Shown piece after piece: positions 5,697 through 10,113 of a DNA stretch of 10,113 nucleotides. Each line of letters begins with the position of its first letter. Within the stretch, counting starts at the first letter, position 1. The position numbers and the translations under genes were made by a program. The notes under the pieces were generated by a model that had not been told where the DNA came from, searched no databases, and saw only the letters and a list, made by a program, of their open reading frames with translations. The DNA is from Phycisphaerales bacterium (GTDB lineage Bacteria; Planctomycetota; Phycisphaerae; Phycisphaerales; UBA1924): positions 1 to 10,113 of the forward strand of contig JALSHW010000296.1 of the NCBI GenBank assembly GCA_026982035.1, given 5' to 3'.

Positions 5697-6908
5697 ATGT
5701 CTGAAATGAATGTACCGCTCCTTGATCTCAAAGCCCAGTACGATGGGATTCGTGATGAACTTGAACCGATTATTCGTGGGGTGATTGAGGACCAGTGGTT
5801 TATCATGGGCCCTGAGGTGGCCGAGTTTGAGAAGGAACTGGCCGAGTATGTCGGGGTCAAGCACGCCATCGGGTGCGCATCGGGAAGTGACGCGATCTTG
5901 CTGGCGTTGATGGCTCATGGGATCGGGCATCAACCGGGCAAGCCGATCCAGCGGGTCATCTGCCCGGCGTATACATTCTTTTCGACGGCGGGGAGCGTGT
6001 CGCGGCTTGGCGCTGAGCCGGTGTTTGCTGATATTGATCCGGCGACCTACAACATGGACATCGACGCCACACGCGCGTTGGCTCAGAAAACGGAGAATCT
6101 CGCGGCCATCATGCCGGTGCATTTGTTTGGACAGTCGATTGATATGGATGCTTGGTTAGAACTTGGCAAAGAGTTTGGTGTGCCCATTATTGAGGATGCT
6201 GCTCAATCGTTGGGAACCAAGGACTCGACCGGTGCGGTGGTGGGTTCGCGTGGATCGATTGGATGCTTTAGTTTCTTCCCGTCCAAAAACCTCGGGGCCT
6301 TTGGTGATGGCGGGGCGGTGACGACCAATGATGATGCGTTGGCTGACAAACTCCGTATCTTGCGTGTTCATGGGGGCAAGCCCAAGTATTACCACAGCGT
6401 CATCGGGCTCAACTCGCGTTTGGATGCGCTGCAGGCGGCGATTTTGCGGGTCAAGCTGGGGCATCTGGATGATTGGCATACCCAGCGGATTGACAATGCG
6501 CATCGGTATACGAAGTTGTTTACAGAGGCCGGTGCGTTGACCAGTGCGACGCCGATTGGTGAGCAGGCCGAGGGTTTGGCGATCCGTACGCCGACGGGTG
6601 TGGATGGATCGGCTCGGCATATTTACAACCAGTATGTGCTGCGCGTGCCGGCGACGATCCGCGATGATCTCCGCGCCCATCTTCGGGAGAAGAACATCGG
6701 CAACGAGGTGTACTACCCCGTGCCATTGCATTTGCAGGAATGTTTTTTGGATCTTGGGTGGTCTGTGGGTGATTTGCCGCATTCTGAGTTGGCGGCCGCC
6801 GAGACGATTGCGTTGCCTGTGTTCCCTGAGTTGACCGATGAGCAGGCCCGGTATGTTGTTGAATCGGTCGTGGCGTTTGTCAATCAACACGCGGCCCAGG
6901 TCGTCTGA
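5697..6908 (+). CDS. wbpE: DegT/DnrJ/EryC1/StrS-family PLP aminotransferase, WbpE-like
   Basis: The product has 403 residues, usual for the family. AAAGGT at 5685-5690 lies six bases before ATG 5697; a second ATG at 5706 is possible but less well placed. Characteristic features are NVPLLDLKAQY at the N-terminus, CASGSDAILLAL (60-71) for phosphate binding, PAYTFFSTAGS (90-100), IEDAAQSLG (165-173) with Asp167 for the pyridine nitrogen, and FFPSKNLGAFGDGG with Lys197 as the PLP-binding lysine. Homologues such as WbpE and WlbC transfer an amino group from glutamate to the 3-keto sugar made by the preceding dehydrogenase. All catalytic residues are present. It overlaps nothing and is followed 20 bases later by the glycosyltransferase. 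Other 3- or 4-keto sugar aminotransferases share these motifs, so substrate assignment rests on the neighbours. Confidence 0.88.
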   Translation: MSEMNVPLLDLKAQYDGIRDELEPIIRGVIEDQWFIMGPEVAEFEKELAEYVGVKHAIGCASGSDAILLALMAHGIGHQPGKPIQRVICPAYTFFSTAGSVSRLGAEPVFADIDPATYNMDIDATRALAQKTENLAAIMPVHLFGQSIDMDAWLELGKEFGVPIIEDAAQSLGTKDSTGAVVGSRGSIGCFSFFPSKNLGAFGDGGAVTTNDDALADKLRILRVHGGKPKYYHSVIGLNSRLDALQAAILRVKLGHLDDWHTQRIDNAHRYTKLFTEAGALTSATPIGEQAEGLAIRTPTGVDGSARHIYNQYVLRVPATIRDDLRAHLREKNIGNEVYYPVPLHLQECFLDLGWSVGDLPHSELAAAETIALPVFPELTDEQARYVVESVVAFVNQHAAQVV

Positions 6909-6928
6909 ATCCCATTGCGAGTACTCTC

Positions 6929-8104
6929 ATGCGGGTCTTGCTGATCAATGACTACCAGACACTCGGCGGCGTCGAGGTCGTTGTTGAACGGACAGCTCAG
7001 TTGCTGCGTGATCACGGCCACACGGTTCGGATTTTCACAGGCCAAGAGTGTGTTGGACGCCAAGCCCCATTGGGATACATTTCATCAAGGCGGGCCAAGC
7101 GGGCATTGAAGAAGGCGCTTGAAGAGTTTTCGCCTGATGTTGTGCATATTCACAATTTGTATCATTTGTTGTCGCCTGCGATTCTTGGTGTGTGTGATAA
7201 ATATCGTGCTGGGACGGGCACTCGCATTGTGATGACGGTTCATGATCATCATTTGGTGTGTCCGAATCCCGGACGGTGTTGTTGGAAATCTGGTGTTCGG
7301 TATCAAGCCCAGTTGCCTGTTGAGCGTGGATTGATTTCGTTATTCCGTCGTCGGTGGGATCACCGATCAATTGGGCGAAGTTGGTTGCGGGTGATGCAGT
7401 GGTGGTGGAATTATTCATTCAAGAAAAGGCATTTGGTTCCTGATGTGATTGTGAGTCCATCGTCGAGTTTGGCTGAGTATGTTCGGGGGATTGGGCACCC
7501 TGATGTTCGTGTGGTGCATAATCCGTTGCCGATGAAACTGGATATTGAGCAGTCGGCTGACGATGAGATGTTGCGTGTTGCGGTGGTTGGGCGCATTGAG
7601 CCCGAAAAGGGTGTGGCTGGGTTGATCGAGCGTTGGCCTGGGGGGGTATCGACAAGGATGATGATTGTTGGTGAGGGGGTCGATGTTGCTCGATGTCGCT
7701 TGGCGTATCAAGATCGTGATTGTGCTGATGATGGGTTGGAAGTTGAGTTTTTCGGTTGGCGTGATCATGACGAGACGATGCGGTTGATTGCTGAAGCGGA
7801 TATTCTTGTGGTGCCTTCGATTGGCCCTGAAGTCGCACCGTTGGTGATTGATGAAGCCATGGCGGTGGGAACCAAAGTGCTGGTCGCCGATCAGCCAGCG
7901 TTGCGATCAGCGGTGCCTGATGTGTCTTTGGGGTGGGTGTACGATCCAATGGATTCGGAAGCGTTGTCTCGATGTGTTTGGCAAATCGAGCAACAGCGGG
8001 TTGACGGGACGATTCGAATATTGTCATCACCGGCCCATTTGAAGGATCGGGAGCCAAAGGAACATTTGAGGATGCTCATGGATGTGTATCAAGGCATACA
8101 CTGA
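6929..8104 (+). CDS. GT4-type (GT-B fold) glycosyltransferase
   Basis: The product has 391 residues. The start MRVLLINDYQTLGGVEVVV contains the acceptor-side GGVE loop of GT4 enzymes. MTVHDHHLVCPN (102-113) and the nearby Cys117-Cys118 resemble the HDY..xCP motif of a GT4 subgroup. The donor domain shows VVGRIEPEKG (219-228) and the EX7E motif with Glu301 and Glu309 in EVAPLVIDEAMAVG. The enzyme would transfer a sugar from a nucleotide donor to a growing glycan at the inner face of the membrane; no transmembrane segment is seen. A plausible donor is the diacetamido uronic acid made by its neighbours, but this is inference. The start is 20 bases after the wbpE stop and has only a weak ribosome binding site (GCGAG), suggesting translational coupling. 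Confidence 0.85.
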   Translation: MRVLLINDYQTLGGVEVVVERTAQLLRDHGHTVRIFTGQECVGRQAPLGYISSRRAKRALKKALEEFSPDVVHIHNLYHLLSPAILGVCDKYRAGTGTRIVMTVHDHHLVCPNPGRCCWKSGVRYQAQLPVERGLISLFRRRWDHRSIGRSWLRVMQWWWNYSFKKRHLVPDVIVSPSSSLAEYVRGIGHPDVRVVHNPLPMKLDIEQSADDEMLRVAVVGRIEPEKGVAGLIERWPGGVSTRMMIVGEGVDVARCRLAYQDRDCADDGLEVEFFGWRDHDETMRLIAEADILVVPSIGPEVAPLVIDEAMAVGTKVLVADQPALRSAVPDVSLGWVYDPMDSEALSRCVWQIEQQRVDGTIRILSSPAHLKDREPKEHLRMLMDVYQGIH

Positions 8105-8249
8105 TCGTTCTTATGGACTCTGAATCCATGAATCAAGTGTATTGGCGGCCAATGAGGCATCGAGATTTGATGGGTGGAGACCTAGTATTCCGTTCTGTCA
8201 ATTTTTCATTCGTGATATGGATGGGGTTGCAGGATAATTTTCGAGGCCT
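8105..8249 (+). promoter_or_regulatory. 145-base gap before wbpA with two dyad-symmetric elements
   Basis: No gene is seen here. ATGGA (8113-8117) and TCCAT (8125-8129) form a small hairpin nine bases after the stop. ATTGGCGGCCAAT (8141-8153) is a perfect palindrome about a central G, which suits a dimeric repressor or activator site. No convincing promoter was found: TTCTGT-N16-TATGGA (8193-8220) is the best weak match. The gap suggests that wbpA may have its own regulation. Confidence 0.35.
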
Positions 8250-9671
8250 ATGGAAATGAATACACCGATGACAACCTCCAAGTTCAATCGTCCAATCAAT
8301 GCAGAAGATATGGTCCGCACACCTGACGGGATCGCTCTTCTTGAAAAGATTCGCTTGCGGACCGCTCGTGTTGCGGTGATGGGACTGGGGTATGTGGGCT
8401 TGCCTTTGGTCCAGGCCGTGCATGATGTTGGGTATCCGGTGATTGGATTTGATATTGACCGATCGAAGGTCGAGTTGCTCAATGCGGGCAAGTCGTATCT
8501 CAAGCATTTGGGCGACGAGTTGACGGCCAAACTTGCGGGTTCGGATCGATTTGTTGCGACCGATGATGCTGGTGTGTTGGCCGATGCAGACATTATTATT
8601 TTGTGTGTTCCAACGCCATTGGGAGAACACCGCGAGCCGGATTTGAGTTATGTCACCAGCAGCACCGAGATTGTTGCTCGCGTACTTCGCGCTGGTCAGA
8701 TGGTGATTCTTGAATCGACGACTTATCCAGGGACGACCCGTGACGAGGTGGTTCCACTTTTGCATAAAGGTGCAGAGCGGCGGAATCTGGAGTTGAACTC
8801 TGGTGAGCATTTCTTTGTTGCCTATTCACCTGAGCGTGAGGATCCAGGTCGGGCTGGGATGGCCACTTCGATGATCCCCAAGATTGTCGGCGGGATTGAT
8901 CCGGCATCGGGCGCATTGGCGACGGAGTTCTATTGCTCGTGCATTGATAATGTGTACCCGGTTCCGAGCGCGGAGATTGGCGAGGCCGCCAAGTTGCTTG
9001 AGAATATCTATCGGGCGGTCAATATTGCGTTGGTCAATGAGCTCAAGTTGGTGTTTGACAAGATGGACATTGATATTTGGGAAGTGATCGAGGCCGCCAA
9101 GACCAAGCCGTTTGGATTCCAGGCGTTTTATCCTGGACCTGGCTTGGGCGGGCACTGCATCCCGATCGATCCGTTTTATCTGGCATGGAAAGCCAAAGGG
9201 GCGGGATTGGAAACCAAGTTTATTGAGTTGGCTGGCGAGATCAATCAGCACATGCCCGCCCATGTGGTCGCTCGTGTGATGGAATCGCTCAACGATGATT
9301 CCAAGTCGATGCGTGGCTCAACGATTTTGGTGATTGGTTTGGCGTACAAACCCAATGTCGATGATGTCCGCGAATCACCAGCCGCCGAGATTATCAAGTT
9401 GCTCCACGAGCATGGGTCGATCGTCAAATACCACGATCCACATATCTCAACATTCCCATCGATGCGACGCTACCGATTCAACCTTGATTCGGTGGAGTTG
9501 ACCGAATCGGAATTGTCATCCGCAGATTGTGTGTTGATTGTCACCGATCATGATGCCATCGACTGGTCGCATATTGGGAAGCACGCCAATCTGATCGTCG
9601 ATACAAGGAATGCGATGGCAAAAACAATCGAGCGTGAGAATGGATGCCATGCGCGGGTGATCAAGGCGTAG
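8250..9671 (+). CDS. wbpA: Nucleotide-sugar dehydrogenase, WbpA-like UDP-GlcNAc 6-dehydrogenase
   Basis: The product has 473 residues. ATG 8256 is an equally possible start, because GAGG at 8243-8246 is three bases from 8250 but nine from 8256. After about 38 extra N-terminal residues comes RVAVMGLGYVGLPL (Gly45, Gly47, Gly50) for NAD binding. Further motifs are CVPTPLGEH (119-127), ILESTTYPGTT (153-163), AYSPEREDPG (191-200), EAAKLLENIYRAVNI with Lys248 (245-259), and GPGLGGHCIPIDPFYL (296-311) with catalytic Cys303. LAYKPNVDDVRESPA (364-378) belongs to the C-terminal domain. The enzyme oxidises C6 of the sugar twice, giving a uronic acid. The LGGHCIPIDPFYL form is the WbpA type rather than classical UDP-glucose dehydrogenase. 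It completes the four enzymes for UDP-2,3-diacetamido-glucuronic acid. UDP-ManNAc or UDP-Glc specificity is not excluded. Confidence 0.88.
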   Translation: MEMNTPMTTSKFNRPINAEDMVRTPDGIALLEKIRLRTARVAVMGLGYVGLPLVQAVHDVGYPVIGFDIDRSKVELLNAGKSYLKHLGDELTAKLAGSDRFVATDDAGVLADADIIILCVPTPLGEHREPDLSYVTSSTEIVARVLRAGQMVILESTTYPGTTRDEVVPLLHKGAERRNLELNSGEHFFVAYSPEREDPGRAGMATSMIPKIVGGIDPASGALATEFYCSCIDNVYPVPSAEIGEAAKLLENIYRAVNIALVNELKLVFDKMDIDIWEVIEAAKTKPFGFQAFYPGPGLGGHCIPIDPFYLAWKAKGAGLETKFIELAGEINQHMPAHVVARVMESLNDDSKSMRGSTILVIGLAYKPNVDDVRESPAAEIIKLLHEHGSIVKYHDPHISTFPSMRRYRFNLDSVELTESELSSADCVLIVTDHDAIDWSHIGKHANLIVDTRNAMAKTIERENGCHARVIKA

Positions 9672-9702
9672 TGGCTTGATTCATTCGGGTAGTCATCGTC
9701 AA

Positions 9703-9900
9703 TGGAGCCGGGGGGAATCGAATCCCCGTCGTTTCGTGGCTCATCGTTTCAGAGCGGCGATTTGGAGGCCGTGCGCGCAGTCCGCGCCGATCCAACACTG
9801 TTTTTGCTTGTCCAATCGTGGGCAACGCAGTCTAGCCAGGTAAAGCATGGAGTCTCACCTTCAAGCTGGTACAAGCGCACGGCCATTGGCCGAGATGAAT
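9703..9900 (-). ncRNA. ssrA: tmRNA (ssrA) 3' portion, possibly incomplete
   Basis: On the minus strand the sequence ends in a T-arm and acceptor strand: GACGGGG-A-TTCGATT-CCCCC-CGGCTCC-A, with the discriminator at 9703 and no encoded CCA. About 70 bases upstream of that end GGACTGCGCGCACGG (9782-9768) resembles the GGACUACGCACGUAG segment conserved near tmRNA 3' ends, and CTGGCTAGACTGCG (9839-9826) recalls the preceding pseudoknot region. CGGCC-AAT-GGCCG (9892-9880) is a further stem. tmRNA rescues stalled ribosomes. The complementary 5' acceptor strand (GGAGCCG-like), the GGNTTCGACGGG 5' segment and a clear Ala-rich tag with ALAA ending were not found. The pair at the T-stem/loop junction is A(9723)-C(9715) instead of G-C. 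The upper boundary given is where support ends. Confidence 0.5.
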
Positions 9901-10113
9901 CTTTGCCAAGCAGTTTTGTTGGAAGTTTGTTTTTTGTCGGACGCCGTTTTGGTACCATGTTTTCCTACTCTACCTTTTAATCACATCTATTTTTGCGAGA
10001 CAGTTTGTATACTTGGGTGCTGGCGGCATTCTTCCCGGTAGAAATATATTTGTATTTTCAGATATTGTGTTTTTTTTGACTTACTTGCTTGTATACTCGC
10101 CTGCTGATTTGAT
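9901..10113. other. AT-rich segment, nothing assigned
   Basis: Base composition shifts sharply to A/T compared with the rest of the window. No convincing gene is seen. TTGTATACT occurs twice, at 10005-10013 and 10089-10097. A minus-strand frame is open from the window edge to a stop near 9991 but is only about 40 codons and resembles nothing I know. If the tmRNA is complete, its 5' half and tag must lie here or beyond the edge, but I could not recognise them. Confidence 0.6.

Noticed and set aside
6156..6890. A 244-codon minus-strand frame opposite wbpE
   Set aside because: Low-complexity, Arg-rich product without motifs, fully inside a gene with all catalytic residues; a shadow frame.
9703..9780. 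The T-arm and acceptor strand as an ordinary tRNA
   Set aside because: No matching 5' acceptor strand, D-arm or anticodon arm is found within 70-100 bases upstream on the minus strand; the upstream sequence looks like a tmRNA 3' region instead.
10076..10097. TTGACT and TATACT on the + strand as a promoter
   Set aside because: The two elements are only 10 bases apart, too close for a sigma-70-type promoter.

Overview
The window reads as chromosomal DNA of a planctomycete, most likely of class Phycisphaerae. The evidence is three consecutive secreted proteins ending in the dockerin-like repeats that finish in Gly-Cys (the 'GC-type' dockerin I associate with that class), followed by a protein with a PEP-CTERM-like tail (VPAP, hydrophobic stretch, Arg run). 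This taxonomic call comes from recalled family knowledge, not from a search. All eight recognised protein genes lie on the + strand, and their coding strand is visibly rich in G and T.

Region 1 (1-2592) holds three secreted dockerin-tailed proteins: the 3' part of an FG-GAP/ASPIC-UnbV protein, a 150-residue protein built of Gly/Ser-rich repeats plus two dockerin repeats, and a cupredoxin-like protein plus two dockerin repeats. The second and third genes have near-identical duplicated C-terminal modules. Region 2 (2593-3705) starts with a likely terminator, then an approximately 200-base leader with several possible stem-loops, the PEP-CTERM-like protein gene, and a strong intrinsic terminator.

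Region 3 (3876-9671) is a nucleotide-sugar and glycosyltransferase cluster: Gfo/Idh/MocA dehydrogenase, WbpD-like N-acetyltransferase, WbpE-like aminotransferase, GT4-type glycosyltransferase and WbpA-like UDP-GlcNAc 6-dehydrogenase. Together the four sugar enzymes could convert UDP-GlcNAc to UDP-2,3-diacetamido-2,3-dideoxy-glucuronic acid, and the glycosyltransferase could build that or another sugar into a surface polysaccharide. No epimerase, flippase or polymerase is in the window. PEP-CTERM proteins are known to co-occur with exopolysaccharide genes, so regions 2 and 3 may be functionally linked.

Region 4 (9672-10113) contains, on the minus strand, what looks like the 3' end of a tmRNA (T-arm, acceptor strand and the GGACU..CGC-type segment upstream). 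No 5' half or tag-coding segment could be found before the window ends; the last approximately 200 bases are AT-rich and unassigned. I did not find a clearly undescribed system. The best leads are the cysteine-bracketed double-dockerin modules, the cupredoxin-dockerin fusion, and the incomplete-looking tmRNA end beside the polysaccharide cluster.
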